64,000 bases of DNA from contig OY734803.1 in NCBI GenBank assembly GCA_963457535.1, positions 1,860,001-1,924,000 of the forward strand, in the 5' to 3' direction. Each line of letters begins with the position of its first letter. Position 1 is the first letter of the stretch. Of this stretch, positions 52,468 through 61,462 are shown one piece after another. A program made the position numbers and the translations under genes. Origin of the DNA: JAHRAW01 sp028066695. GTDB lineage: Bacteria > Pseudomonadota > Gammaproteobacteria > Arenicellales > Poriferihabitantaceae. The notes under the pieces are model-generated. The model saw only the letters and a list, made by a program, of their open reading frames with translations. It ran no database searches and was not told the origin of the DNA.

Positions 52468-53850
52468 ATGAGCAAGACCCGCACCGAGACCGACTCCTTC
52501 GGCGACATTGAAGTCGCCGCCGACAAATACTGGGGCGCGCAAACGCAGCGCTCGCTGCAAAATTTCCGCATCGGCGACGAGCGCATGCCGCGCCCGCTGA
52601 TTCGCGGACTCGCCGTGGTCAAGCGCTGCGCCGCGCGCGTCAATGTCGCGCAGGGCGCGCTGGACAAAACCATCGGCGATGCGATCGCGGCCGCGGCCGA
52701 GGAAGTCATCAACGGCGAGCACGACGCGCATTTTCCGCTGGTGGTCTGGCAGACCGGCTCGGGCACGCAGTCCAACATGAACGCCAACGAAGTCATCGCG
52801 CATCTCGCCGCGCAAAAACTCGGCGGCAAACAGGCGGTGCATCCCAACGACCACTGCAACCGCAGCCAGTCCTCCAACGACACTTTTCCGACCGCGATGC
52901 ACATCGCCGCGGTGGAGCAACTGCACCACGAGTTGCTGCCCGCGCTGCGCGAACTGCAGGCCGCGTTCGCCGAGAAGGCCGAGGCGTGGAAGGACCTGGT
53001 GAAAATCGGGCGCACCCACCTGCAGGACGCGACCCCGCTGACGCTCGGCCAGGAATTTTCCGGCTACGCCGCGCAGGCCGAGTTTGCGCGCGCGCGCATT
53101 GAGGGAAGTTTGCCGCGCCTTTACCCGCTCGCGCAGGGCGGCACCGCGGTCGGCACCGGCGTCAATTCCAAACGCGGCTTCGCCGAAAAATTCGCGGAGG
53201 AAGTCGCCGCGTTCACGCGCCTGCCGTTCACTTCGGCGGCGAACAAATTTGAGGCGCTCGCCACCCACGACGCGATGGTGGAAATTTCCGGCGTGCTGAA
53301 CACCATCGCGGCCGGCTTTAACAAAATCGCCAACGACATTCGCCTGCTCGGCTCGGGCCCCCGCTCGGGGCTGGGCGAGTTGCGGCTGCCGGCGAACGAG
53401 CCGGGCTCGTCCATCATGCCGGGCAAGGTCAACCCGACGCAGTGCGAGGCGATGGCCATGGTGTGCGCGCAGGTCATCGGCAACCACGTCGCGGTCAGCG
53501 TCGCCGGCGCGCAGGGGCATCTGGAACTCAATGTGTTTAAACCGGTGATCGCATACAACGTGCTGCAGTCGGTTCGCCTACTCGCCGACGCGGCGCGCAG
53601 TTTCGTTGAAAATTGCGTGCGCGGCATTGAGCCGGAGCGCGCGCGCATCGCCGAATTGGTGGAGAACTCGCTGATGCTGGTGACCGCGCTCGCGCCGAAA
53701 CTGGGCTATGACCGCGCCGCGCAAATCGCCAAACGCGCGCACCAAAACGGCACCACGCTGCGAAAGGAGGCGGTGGACGGCGGCTTCGTCAGCGAGGAGG
53801 AATTTGACCGCGTGGTGCGCGCCGAGAAAATGATTTCGCCCGGCGAGTAA
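52468..53850 (+). CDS. fumC: class II fumarate hydratase
   Basis: Iron-independent fumarase of the TCA cycle. The 460-aa protein has the superfamily signature GSSIMPGKVNPTQCEAM near residue 317, GSGTQSNMNANEV near 99, NDTFPTAMHIAA and GRTHLQDATPLTLGQEF. The ATG at 52468 gives the standard N-terminus (TRTETDSFGDIEVAADKYWG); one at 52444 would overlap the promoter. Confidence 0.96.
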   Translation: MSKTRTETDSFGDIEVAADKYWGAQTQRSLQNFRIGDERMPRPLIRGLAVVKRCAARVNVAQGALDKTIGDAIAAAAEEVINGEHDAHFPLVVWQTGSGTQSNMNANEVIAHLAAQKLGGKQAVHPNDHCNRSQSSNDTFPTAMHIAAVEQLHHELLPALRELQAAFAEKAEAWKDLVKIGRTHLQDATPLTLGQEFSGYAAQAEFARARIEGSLPRLYPLAQGGTAVGTGVNSKRGFAEKFAEEVAAFTRLPFTSAANKFEALATHDAMVEISGVLNTIAAGFNKIANDIRLLGSGPRSGLGELRLPANEPGSSIMPGKVNPTQCEAMAMVCAQVIGNHVAVSVAGAQGHLELNVFKPVIAYNVLQSVRLLADAARSFVENCVRGIEPERARIAELVENSLMLVTALAPKLGYDRAAQIAKRAHQNGTTLRKEAVDGGFVSEEEFDRVVRAEKMISPGE

Positions 53851-53859
53851 TGCGAATGA

Positions 53860-53879
53860 TGCGTCATTAACATGACGCA
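53860..53879. terminator. bidirectional hairpin between fumC and the S8 autotransporter
   Basis: A perfect 8-bp stem, TGCGTCAT paired with ATGACGCA with a TAAC loop, sits between two convergent genes. It lacks a long U-run on either side, so it may be an inefficient terminator or a protein-binding palindrome. Confidence 0.4.
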
Positions 53880-53889
53880 AATGCGGCGC

Positions 53890-56790
53890 TTAAAACTGCC
53901 GCTCAAACCCCAGCCGCAAAAACCCTTCCAAATCGCGCGCGCTGTCGTGGCCGGCGTGGCGGTCAAAACCCACACCGGCGCGCAAGTTTCCGCCGGCGAA
54001 TGGGACGCGGTATTCGGCTTCCACCTGCAAGTTGCGGCCGCTCGGGGTGAGTTCCACTTTGTGCGAGCGGTGCACGACTTTGCGGTATTTGGTGCGCCCG
54101 GCCGGAATGTGCAAATGCGCGGCGCCGCTTTCGGCGCGGAGGGGCTGCGACAGGCGCAGACCGAGCCAGTCGCCGCGGCGGGCAAGTCCGGCGCGCGCCA
54201 GGCCGAGGCTGAAGGCGCTGCTGACGATGTCATCGGCGGCGCGCAGCATGCCGCCGCCGGTGTCGGCTTTGGTGTGGCCGAGGTAGGCCGAGGCGAGGAA
54301 GCGCCAGTCGCGTGAAGCCGCCCAGTCGCCGCCGATGCCGGCGAAAGCGGTGTCGGCGGCGATGGCGCCGAAGTTGCCTTGGGCGCGCGCGCCGAGGAAA
54401 CCGTCGGCTTCGCGCACCGCGCCGGCTTGCAGGGAGAGGGATGTGTTGTTGGGGCGGAAGTCAAACAGCGCGCCGAGTCCGCGCGCGCCGCCGGGGTTTT
54501 GGAAGTGATCAAACTGCGGCGCGCCGTGCATCAGCGAGAAACCGAAACGCGCGCCGGAGCGGAGGGGTTGCGACCAGCCGAGGCCGGGTCCGTCGCGGAC
54601 CAGTGACAGGTAGGGGGAGGCGAATGCCAGCGGGGCGCGGAAGTGGGCGGCGTTCGCGGGATTTTCCGCCGAGTTTTCCGCGGAGAAATTTATGCCGCCG
54701 AAGTTTCCGACGAGATTTTCATTCCCGCCGGCCAAGTGATTGGCATGGTCGCCGTAATACAACCCGGTTTCGCGTCCGCCGTGGTGTCCGTAAGAGAACC
54801 ACAAATTGCCGCGCCGAATGCGCGCCGCGGACAAGATGCCGTCATCCACCGAAAACGCCAAACTCGCGTTCGCGCCCGCGTCTCCGAGCCGCACTTCGTG
54901 CTGTTCCAAAGTGTCCGGGCGGCTTCCGGGAATGCGCGGCGCGTGCATAACGCCGTCGGCGAGCGGGAAGAAAAACGGCGAATCCAATTCGTCAAACGCG
55001 GCGATCTCCACGCCGCCGAGCGATTCGCGCATGGCCGCGCCGAAGGCGCCGCCGCTGAGCGCAAAAGCGGCCGGGTTAAACGGGCGCGCATTCGGGTCGC
55101 TTTGCAGCGCGGTGGTCACCGCGCCGACCGGACGGGTGGCCGCGTCCAAATCCACCATGCCGTGCCCGTATTTGTCGGAGTCGGCGTATTTGCCCCGGCG
55201 GTCGGCGGTGGCGAGCAGGCGGTTTACCACTTCGTGGTTGCCGAGTTGCCCGCGGAAATACTGGCGAATCACCGCGAGCGAGCCGCTGACCACCGGCGCG
55301 GCCGCCGAGGTGCCGCTGAACGGGCGAACGCCGGTGTCGCTGTTCCAGTGCGCGACCAGCAAATTGGTGCCCGGCGCGGCGATGCAGTATTGTTTGGCGC
55401 GGCCGCACGGATTGCTGTAAGGCGCGAGGTCGCCGTTGTTGTCGGTCGCCACCACCGCCAGCACATGCGTCTGCAGTTTGGGGAAATGAATGCCGAGCCC
55501 GGGAAACAATTCCACCGAGGTGGGATTCACCGGCTCGCTGGTGGGGTCGCTGCAAGGCGCGCCGAGGCATTGGTTGCCGGCGTTTCCGGCGGCCCAGACG
55601 ATGATGATTTTGTCGGCCGGATCGGTGCCGGCCTGTTCAAGCGCGTCCGCCATGCGCCGAAAGCGTTTTTTGATTTCGGCCTCGTCGTAGATGTCAATGC
55701 CGCCGCTTCGGCCGAAACTGAAGTTGATGATGTTGGCGCCGGCGGCTTTCGCTATCGCCAGATAGTTCGCATACTCTTTGTTGAAGGCCTCGTCCACTTC
55801 CGGGGTTATCCGGTCCAGATTGGTCGGCGTATAGATGCAGGGGGCCGCGCAGGAGCCCAGAAAGATTTGGTGAAAGCGCAGCGAGGCGGCGTAGGCGACT
55901 CCGCGCATTTGAAGCCGCGGCCGCAGCTGGCAACCGGGGTCGCCAAGCGTGCAAGGCATCCCGTTGGAGAGCTGTGGCGTCATGTAGATCTCGTTGTCGC
56001 CGGCAATCAGCGAGGCGACCGCGGTGCCGTGCGATTGTGCGGTCCTGAATTGGGGAAAGCGCGGGTTCCCCGGGTCGTAGGGAACATCGCAGATTCGCTG
56101 CGCGGTATTGGGATCTGTTCTGCACAACAACCCGGTCTGCGTGGACACCACCACTTTGTCCTCGCCGGAGACGATGTTGCCCATGGCGTCGCGCTTGACA
56201 AATTCCTCGTGGGTTTCACGGATGCCGGAATCCACCACCATGACGACTTCGCCTTTTCCGTTGGCGCCGCGCGCATGCGCTTCGTCGGCGTTGATGAGTT
56301 GCAGGTGCCGGTCGCGGACGACGCGGTTGCTCACCACGTTTCCGTTGGCGTCCCTGCGGACGACCCGAAAGACCAGGTCGTATTCGGGGGAATTGCGAAA
56401 AGTGATGGCGCGCTGGGCGAACCCGGGGTCGTCGGGCGTCAGCAGGAATGTCAGGGTCGGCCCCGCGGTGCGCGGAGTGAGCGGCGGAATCGGCGGCGGC
56501 GGAGGCGGCGGATCTGCGATCACACCGGAGACGGCATTGGCCGTGGTCGCCGCCGGCGGCGGTTGCACCGCGGTGGTCATGGCCGGCGGCGGCTGCACCG
56601 TGACAGTGGTCGCCGGCGGCGGTTGCACCGTGGTGGTCAGGGCCGGCGGGGGCGGCGAATTGGACGGGGAAGACGAAGAACCGCCGCCGCCGCACGCGCC
56701 GAGCAAAATCACCGCGGAAATCAAAAGCGGCGCGGAAATTCCCGCGGAAATTTGCGCGGGGGGGCGGGCAGAATCAACCGAATGGAGCAT
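53890..56790 (-). CDS. lipoprotein S8 subtilisin-like autotransporter
   Basis: The 966-aa product has a lipoprotein signal ending LLISAVILLGAC (Cys33), a Pro/Thr-rich linker with three 10-residue VQPPPA repeats, and an S8 protease domain: Asp in VVMVVDSGI (about 184), His in SHGTAVASLIAG (about 253), Ser in FSGTSAAAPVV (about 491). A C-terminal ~270-residue outer-membrane beta-barrel ends in Phe. The layout matches lipidated autotransporters such as NalP and SphB1, which process other surface proteins. The ATG at 56790 is preferred over a GTG at 56832. A 34-codon upstream ORF ends five bases before it. A C7 tract lies at codons 9-11. Confidence 0.9.
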   Translation of the reverse strand: MLHSVDSARPPAQISAGISAPLLISAVILLGACGGGGSSSSPSNSPPPPALTTTVQPPPATTVTVQPPPAMTTAVQPPPAATTANAVSGVIADPPPPPPPIPPLTPRTAGPTLTFLLTPDDPGFAQRAITFRNSPEYDLVFRVVRRDANGNVVSNRVVRDRHLQLINADEAHARGANGKGEVVMVVDSGIRETHEEFVKRDAMGNIVSGEDKVVVSTQTGLLCRTDPNTAQRICDVPYDPGNPRFPQFRTAQSHGTAVASLIAGDNEIYMTPQLSNGMPCTLGDPGCQLRPRLQMRGVAYAASLRFHQIFLGSCAAPCIYTPTNLDRITPEVDEAFNKEYANYLAIAKAAGANIINFSFGRSGGIDIYDEAEIKKRFRRMADALEQAGTDPADKIIIVWAAGNAGNQCLGAPCSDPTSEPVNPTSVELFPGLGIHFPKLQTHVLAVVATDNNGDLAPYSNPCGRAKQYCIAAPGTNLLVAHWNSDTGVRPFSGTSAAAPVVSGSLAVIRQYFRGQLGNHEVVNRLLATADRRGKYADSDKYGHGMVDLDAATRPVGAVTTALQSDPNARPFNPAAFALSGGAFGAAMRESLGGVEIAAFDELDSPFFFPLADGVMHAPRIPGSRPDTLEQHEVRLGDAGANASLAFSVDDGILSAARIRRGNLWFSYGHHGGRETGLYYGDHANHLAGGNENLVGNFGGINFSAENSAENPANAAHFRAPLAFASPYLSLVRDGPGLGWSQPLRSGARFGFSLMHGAPQFDHFQNPGGARGLGALFDFRPNNTSLSLQAGAVREADGFLGARAQGNFGAIAADTAFAGIGGDWAASRDWRFLASAYLGHTKADTGGGMLRAADDIVSSAFSLGLARAGLARRGDWLGLRLSQPLRAESGAAHLHIPAGRTKYRKVVHRSHKVELTPSGRNLQVEAEYRVPFAGGNLRAGVGFDRHAGHDSARDLEGFLRLGFERQF
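56552..56641 (-). repeat. three 30-base repeats in the autotransporter linker
   Basis: Three near-identical 30-base units encode the VQPPPA repeats between the lipobox and protease domain (units begin at 56552, 56582 and 56612). Unit number could vary by slippage without breaking the reading frame, changing linker length. Confidence 0.7.
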
Positions 56791-56795
56791 GGCAG

Positions 56796-56900
56796 TCACC
56801 GTAAGCACAGGGGGGGATGACCACAGTAGCACAAAAGCGGCGCGGAAATTCCCGCGGAAATTCGCGCGGGGGAGCGGGGAGAATCAGCCGAGTCGGGCAT
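56796..56900 (-). CDS. 34-codon upstream ORF made by the duplication
   Basis: Starting at the copy-B equivalent of the autotransporter ATG, this ORF reads MPDSADSPRSPARISAGISA, then PLLCYCGHPPLCLR and stops. It shares the first ~23 residues' pattern with the true signal region (ISAGISAPLL) and then leaves the lipoprotein frame. Its TGA lies five bases before the autotransporter ATG, so termination and restart could be coupled. It may be a remnant N-terminus rather than a functional peptide. Confidence 0.45.
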   Translation of the reverse strand: MPDSADSPRSPARISAGISAPLLCYCGHPPLCLR

Positions 56901-56935
56901 GGCAGTCACCGTATATCAAATGGGGGGATGACCGC

Positions 56936-56941
56936 AGTATA
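56936..56941 (-). promoter_or_regulatory. -10-like box upstream of the first autotransporter
   Basis: TATACT on the minus strand lies in the upstream copy of the 110-base duplication, about 35 bases before the upstream ORF. Transcripts from here would carry that ORF in a leader of about 140 bases before the autotransporter start. Confidence 0.35.
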
Positions 56942-56961
56942 GCCGCCTCGCGGGATTGCTG

Positions 56962-59502
56962 TCAAAACCTCCGCACAAAAGAAAGCCGCAAAAATCCCTC
57001 CAAATCGCGCGCGCGGTCGTGCAGGGCGTGGCGTTCCACGCCGAATTCGCCGCGAATCGCGCCGCCTTTAATGGGCAGGCGGTAGGAAACATCCAGTTGC
57101 AGGTTGCGCCCGCTCGGCGCGAGTGCCACTTTGTGATCGCGATGCACCACTTCGCCGAAGCGGGTGCGCCCGGCCGGCAGGCGCAAATGCGCGGCGCCGC
57201 GCTCGGCGCGAAGCGGCTGCGACAGCCGCAGACCGAGGCGGTCGCCGCGCCGCGCCAGCGAGGCGCGCGCCGCGCCCAAAGCGAACGCGCTGCTGACGAT
57301 GCCGCGCGCGCCGCGCAGCATGCCATCGCCGTCAATGTCGGCGCGCGTGCCGCCGAGATAGGCCGAGGCGCGCAATCGCCAGTCGCCCCAACTTCGCGGC
57401 GCGGCCCAGTCGCCCTGCACTCCGGCGAACGCGGTGCCGGCGCCGGCGCGCCCGAAATCGCCGCGCGCATGCGCGCCGAGAAAGCCGTCCGCTTCGCGCA
57501 CCGCGCCGAGTTGCAGCGACAGCGCGTCGCGCGGGCGGTATTCAAATAATGCGCCGAGGTCGCGGCGGCCTTCTTCGCCGTCGTTTTGTTCGGCGAAATT
57601 CGCGAATTGCGGCGCGCCGTGCATCAGCGCGAAACCGAGGCCGGCGCCGCCCGGCAATTTCCCCGACCAACCGAGTCCCGGCCCGTCGCGCACCAATTGC
57701 AAGTAAGGCGAAGCAAAAGTGGAGGGCGCGCGAAAAGCGGCCGGGTGTTCTGTTTCGCCGCCGCCGTCATGGTTTCCATAGGCGAGCCACCAATTTCCGC
57801 TGCGCAAACGCGCCGCTTCAATGTGCGGCGCGCCGCCGGCCCCAGTAGTAAGTAGCGAAAGTCGCGCATTTTGCGCTTCGCCGACCCCGACCGAATGTTC
57901 GCGCAAAGTCGCGGCGCGCGCGCGCGGCGCCTGCGCGATGCGCGCCGCCGGAAAAAAGAACGGCGCGCCAAGTTGGTCAAAGGCGGCGACTTTCACGCCG
58001 GCGAGCGCGTCCTGCATGGCCGCGCCGAACGCGCCGCCATGCAGCGAAAATCCGCCGCCCGCGAACGGGCGCGCATTCGGGTCGCCGGGCAGCGAGGTCA
58101 TCAGCGCGCCGACCGGCGCGGTCGCCGCGTCCAAATCCACCAGGCCGTGGCCGTAGGTGTCGGAGTCGGCGTAGATGCCGGTGCGGTCGGCGGTGGCGAG
58201 GAGGCGGGTGACCAGTTCGGTGTTGCCGAGTTGGCGGTTGCCGTTTTCGTCGCGGAAATACTGGCGCAGCAGGGCGAGCGAGCCGCTGATCACCGGCGCG
58301 GCCGCGGAAGTGCCGGTGAAACTGCGGTAGCGGTCTTCGCCGCCGGGAGTCGGCGGCGGGCGCGAATCCGCGGTTCGCAGGCCGCGCCCCGGCGCGGCCA
58401 GGCAAAAACTCTTGGCGATGCCGCAGCGGTTGGAGAAACTGGAAATCTCGCCGTTCTGATCCACCGAGACCACCGCCAGCACATGGCTTTGCAGTTCGGG
58501 GAAATACGCGCCGAGTCCGGACAGCAATTCCACCGAGGTCGCTTCCACGCGCGCGCCGTTCGGGTAGTTTCTGCCCTGCGCGTTTCCGGCGGCCCAGACG
58601 ACTATGAGTTTGTCGGCGTCGTCCACATTGCTCTGCGCGAACATGGCCGCGGTGTGCTTAAAGCGCTTGCGCACTTCGTCCTCGTCGTAGCGGTCTATCA
58701 GGCCGGCCGTGCCGAAACTGAAATTGATGACGCCGGCGCCGGCGTCCTGCGCGTATTGAATGTTCAAAAATTTCACCCATTCCCTGTCGACCGCTTCGGT
58801 TTGCATGGAAATGTCGTAGGGCCTGTAGGGGCCGCTCGCGCTGCCGAGGGGGATTTGGTGAACGCGCAACTCGGCGTTGTAGGCGATGCCATGCATGTTG
58901 ACATCCAGCCCGAGGACTTGGATGGTCGCGCCGTCGCGCGCGCCGGCGATGATGGCGGCGACCGGGGTGCCGTGGCTCGCGTCTACGTTGTCGTAATCCT
59001 TCGCGGTGGAGACAGTGACTTTTTGGTAGGTGCGCGTGCCGTCGGCGGATACCGCGGTGAATTCGCGGTGGCTGGCGAGGACGCCGTTGTCGGTTACCGC
59101 GACTATTTCGCCGGCGCCGCTCGCGCCGCGCGCGTAGGCCGCCGAGGCTTTGATCAGTTCCAGGCGCCGGTCGACGCGGCTGCCGAAGAGTTGCCCGAAA
59201 GGCGCGTATTCCACCGAGTTTTCAAAGGTCATCTTCTGCATCGCGAAGTCGGGATCGTCGTTTCCCATCGGCAGTTTCGCGGCGAAAGAAAGTTCGGAGC
59301 GCGCCGAAAGCGGCTCGGGAAACGCGAGTTGCGTCGGCGCCTGCGGTGGCGGCGGCGGAGGTGCCGTGGTCGCCGGCGGCGGAACGCCCATTGTGGTCGC
59401 GACCGGAGATCCGCCGCCGTTGCACCCGCCGAGCAGCGCGAGCGCGCAGGCCGCCCATGGCATTTTCCGCGGCGCTTTTTGCGCCGGCATTTTGCGCGGC
59501 AT
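56962..59502 (-). CDS. second lipoprotein S8 subtilisin-like autotransporter
   Basis: Paralogue of the gene downstream of it, 846 aa. Lipoprotein signal ALALLGGC (about residue 27), Pro/Ala-rich linker, S8 domain with Asp in IVAVTDNGVL (about 135), His in SHGTPVAAIIAG (about 176) and Ser in FTGTSAAAPVISGSL (about 396), and a C-terminal barrel ending RRF. The Asp motif TDNGV departs from the usual DTG/DSG. An AAGGA Shine-Dalgarno precedes the ATG at 59502. No upstream duplication is seen here. Probably a surface protease arisen by tandem duplication. Confidence 0.88.
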   Translation of the reverse strand: MPRKMPAQKAPRKMPWAACALALLGGCNGGGSPVATTMGVPPPATTAPPPPPPQAPTQLAFPEPLSARSELSFAAKLPMGNDDPDFAMQKMTFENSVEYAPFGQLFGSRVDRRLELIKASAAYARGASGAGEIVAVTDNGVLASHREFTAVSADGTRTYQKVTVSTAKDYDNVDASHGTPVAAIIAGARDGATIQVLGLDVNMHGIAYNAELRVHQIPLGSASGPYRPYDISMQTEAVDREWVKFLNIQYAQDAGAGVINFSFGTAGLIDRYDEDEVRKRFKHTAAMFAQSNVDDADKLIVVWAAGNAQGRNYPNGARVEATSVELLSGLGAYFPELQSHVLAVVSVDQNGEISSFSNRCGIAKSFCLAAPGRGLRTADSRPPPTPGGEDRYRSFTGTSAAAPVISGSLALLRQYFRDENGNRQLGNTELVTRLLATADRTGIYADSDTYGHGLVDLDAATAPVGALMTSLPGDPNARPFAGGGFSLHGGAFGAAMQDALAGVKVAAFDQLGAPFFFPAARIAQAPRARAATLREHSVGVGEAQNARLSLLTTGAGGAPHIEAARLRSGNWWLAYGNHDGGGETEHPAAFRAPSTFASPYLQLVRDGPGLGWSGKLPGGAGLGFALMHGAPQFANFAEQNDGEEGRRDLGALFEYRPRDALSLQLGAVREADGFLGAHARGDFGRAGAGTAFAGVQGDWAAPRSWGDWRLRASAYLGGTRADIDGDGMLRGARGIVSSAFALGAARASLARRGDRLGLRLSQPLRAERGAAHLRLPAGRTRFGEVVHRDHKVALAPSGRNLQLDVSYRLPIKGGAIRGEFGVERHALHDRARDLEGFLRLSFVRRF

Positions 59503-59635
59503 TGGTGTTTCCTTTAATGAAAAAAATCGGGGCGGGCCGCGATTGTATCCGCGTCCGCCGCGGCATGCGCGGCGCGGCGAAATCGCCGATAATCGCGCAT
59601 CATTAAATACCACCACCAAATCCATTGGAGGCAGC

Positions 59636-61462
59636 ATGAGTTGGCAGAACAAAATCCTGCGCGTCGATCTCGGCAGCGGCGAAATCACCACCGAGCCGCT
59701 GAACTGGCAGTGGGCGAACGAATACCTCGGCGGGCGCGGACTGGCGAGCAAATATTTGTCGGAGGAAATGGACGCGAGCGCCGACGCGGAAAGCCCCGAA
59801 AATGCGCTGATCTTCGCCACCGGCCCGCTGACCGGCACCATGGCCTCCACCAGCGGGCGCTATGTGGTGGTGACCAAGGGTCCGCTGACCGGCGCCATCG
59901 CCTGCTCCAATTCCGGGGGGAAATTCGGCGCGGAATTAAAATACGCCGGCTACGACATGCTGATCATCCGCGGGCGCGCGAAATCGCCGGTCTATCTGCA
60001 CATTCACAACGACCGCGTGGAGTTGCTGCCGGCCGATGAAATCTGGGGCAAGACCGTGTGGCAGGCCGACGAATGGCTGCACCGCCGCCATCAGGATCCG
60101 CAACTGAAAGTCGCGGCGATCGGCGCCGCCGGCGAGCAGGGCGTCAAATACGCGTGCGTGGTGAATGACCTGCACCGCGCCGCCGGGCGCTCCGGCGTCG
60201 GCGCGGTCATGGGAAGCAAAAACTTAAAGGCGATCGCCGCGCGCGGCAGCGTCGGCCTCAAGGAGGACGATCCGGTGCGCGTGATGAAAGCCGCCGGCGA
60301 ATGCAACGCCGCGCTGCACGGCAGCCGCTCGCGGCGCGGGCTGATGCGCTACGGCACGCTGGCGATGATGGACAACATGCAGGAATTCGGCGGCCTGCCC
60401 ACCGAAAACTTCCGCAAAGTTTCCTTCGGCGGAGTCGGCGCCATCAACGCCAAAGCCGTGGTGAAAAAAAACCGCAACGGCCATGTCAACTTGGTGACCA
60501 ACGCGGCCTGCTTCGGCTGCACCATCGCCTGCGGGCGCATCGCCAAAATTGACCCGGCGCATTTCAGCGTGCGCGACCGCCGCGAATATTGGGGCGCGTC
60601 CGGCGGACTGGAATACGAGACCGCGTTCGCCTTCGGGCCGGTGGTCGGCGTGGACGATTTGGACGCGCTGACTTTCGCCGGCTTCATGATGAACGAGCAC
60701 GGCATGGACCCGATCTCCTTCGGCGTGACGCTGGCCGCGGCGATGGAGTTGTATGAGGAGGGCGTTCTCACCAAAGAACAAACCGGCGGCATTGATTTAA
60801 GTTTCGGCAGCGCCGAGGCGCTGGTGGCGCTGTCCGAGATGACCGGAAAATGCGAGGGCTTCGGGCGCGAACTCGGCCTCGGCTCAAAACGCCTGTGCGA
60901 AAAATACGGCCGCCCCGAATTGGCGATGGTGTCCAAGGGCCAGGAATTCGCCGGCTACGACGGGCGCGCCATGCAGGGCATGGGTCTCGGCTACGCCACC
61001 AGCAACCGCGGCGCCTGCCACCTGCGGCACGACACTTTCGCCGAGGACATGAAAGACCCCGGCGCCAAGGGCAAGGCCGAAGCGTGCCGCGTCTCGCAGG
61101 ACATGACGGCGATGATTGACTCCACCGGGCTGTGCCTGTTCACCAGCAACACCTGGGGCGCCGCCGACTATTGCAAACTGGTGGACGCGGCCTGCCCCGG
61201 CGACTGGTCGGAGGAGCGGCTGCGCGAGACCGGCGAGCGCATCTGGAATCTGGAGCGAATGTTCAACCTGAAAGCCGGGCTGACGCGCAAGGACGATTCG
61301 CTGCCGCCGCGCATGCTGAAAGATCCGCTGCCGTCGGGTTTCGCCAAGGGCGGGGTGAACGAACTGGAGGTCCTGCTGCCGGAGTATTACCAACTGCGCG
61401 GCTGGGACGCGAACGGCGTGCCGGGCGCGGAAAAACTGCGCGCGCTCGGATTGGCCGCGTGA
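59636..61462 (+). CDS. aldehyde:ferredoxin oxidoreductase (tungsten/AOR family)
   Basis: The 608-aa protein has the AOR N-domain (LRVDLGSGEITTEPL, GGRGLASKYL, GPLTGTMASTSGRY) that binds tungstopterin, and the cluster ligands C-x2-C-x3-C in FGCTIACGR plus the distal Cys in STGLCLFTS, together predicted to hold one [4Fe-4S]. Length and motifs match AOR/WOR5-type enzymes that oxidise aldehydes to acids with ferredoxin. A TTGGAGG Shine-Dalgarno precedes the ATG at 59636. No tungstate transporter or cofactor gene is adjacent. Confidence 0.92.
   Translation: MSWQNKILRVDLGSGEITTEPLNWQWANEYLGGRGLASKYLSEEMDASADAESPENALIFATGPLTGTMASTSGRYVVVTKGPLTGAIACSNSGGKFGAELKYAGYDMLIIRGRAKSPVYLHIHNDRVELLPADEIWGKTVWQADEWLHRRHQDPQLKVAAIGAAGEQGVKYACVVNDLHRAAGRSGVGAVMGSKNLKAIAARGSVGLKEDDPVRVMKAAGECNAALHGSRSRRGLMRYGTLAMMDNMQEFGGLPTENFRKVSFGGVGAINAKAVVKKNRNGHVNLVTNAACFGCTIACGRIAKIDPAHFSVRDRREYWGASGGLEYETAFAFGPVVGVDDLDALTFAGFMMNEHGMDPISFGVTLAAAMELYEEGVLTKEQTGGIDLSFGSAEALVALSEMTGKCEGFGRELGLGSKRLCEKYGRPELAMVSKGQEFAGYDGRAMQGMGLGYATSNRGACHLRHDTFAEDMKDPGAKGKAEACRVSQDMTAMIDSTGLCLFTSNTWGAADYCKLVDAACPGDWSEERLRETGERIWNLERMFNLKAGLTRKDDSLPPRMLKDPLPSGFAKGGVNELEVLLPEYYQLRGWDANGVPGAEKLRALGLAA

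Larger units (their letters stand above)
56723..56943. repeat. 110-base tandem duplication over the autotransporter start
   Basis: Copy A (56723-56832) covers the first 23 codons and the leader of the autotransporter. Copy B (56833 to about 56943) repeats it with about 85-90% identity by eye and a one-base indel. The two copies share the segments AAAAGCGGCGCGGAAATTCC and ATGGCAGTCACCGTA. Copy B keeps a TATACT box (56941-56936) that copy A has lost. Confidence 0.85.

Noticed and set aside
54643..56820. 725-codon plus-strand frame opposite the first autotransporter
   Set aside because: Antisense to a protease-barrel gene with intact catalytic motifs; no recognisable domain or ribosome binding site.
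57871..59517. 548-codon plus-strand frame opposite the second autotransporter
   Set aside because: Same reason: low-complexity Arg/Gly/Val composition and full overlap with a recognised gene.
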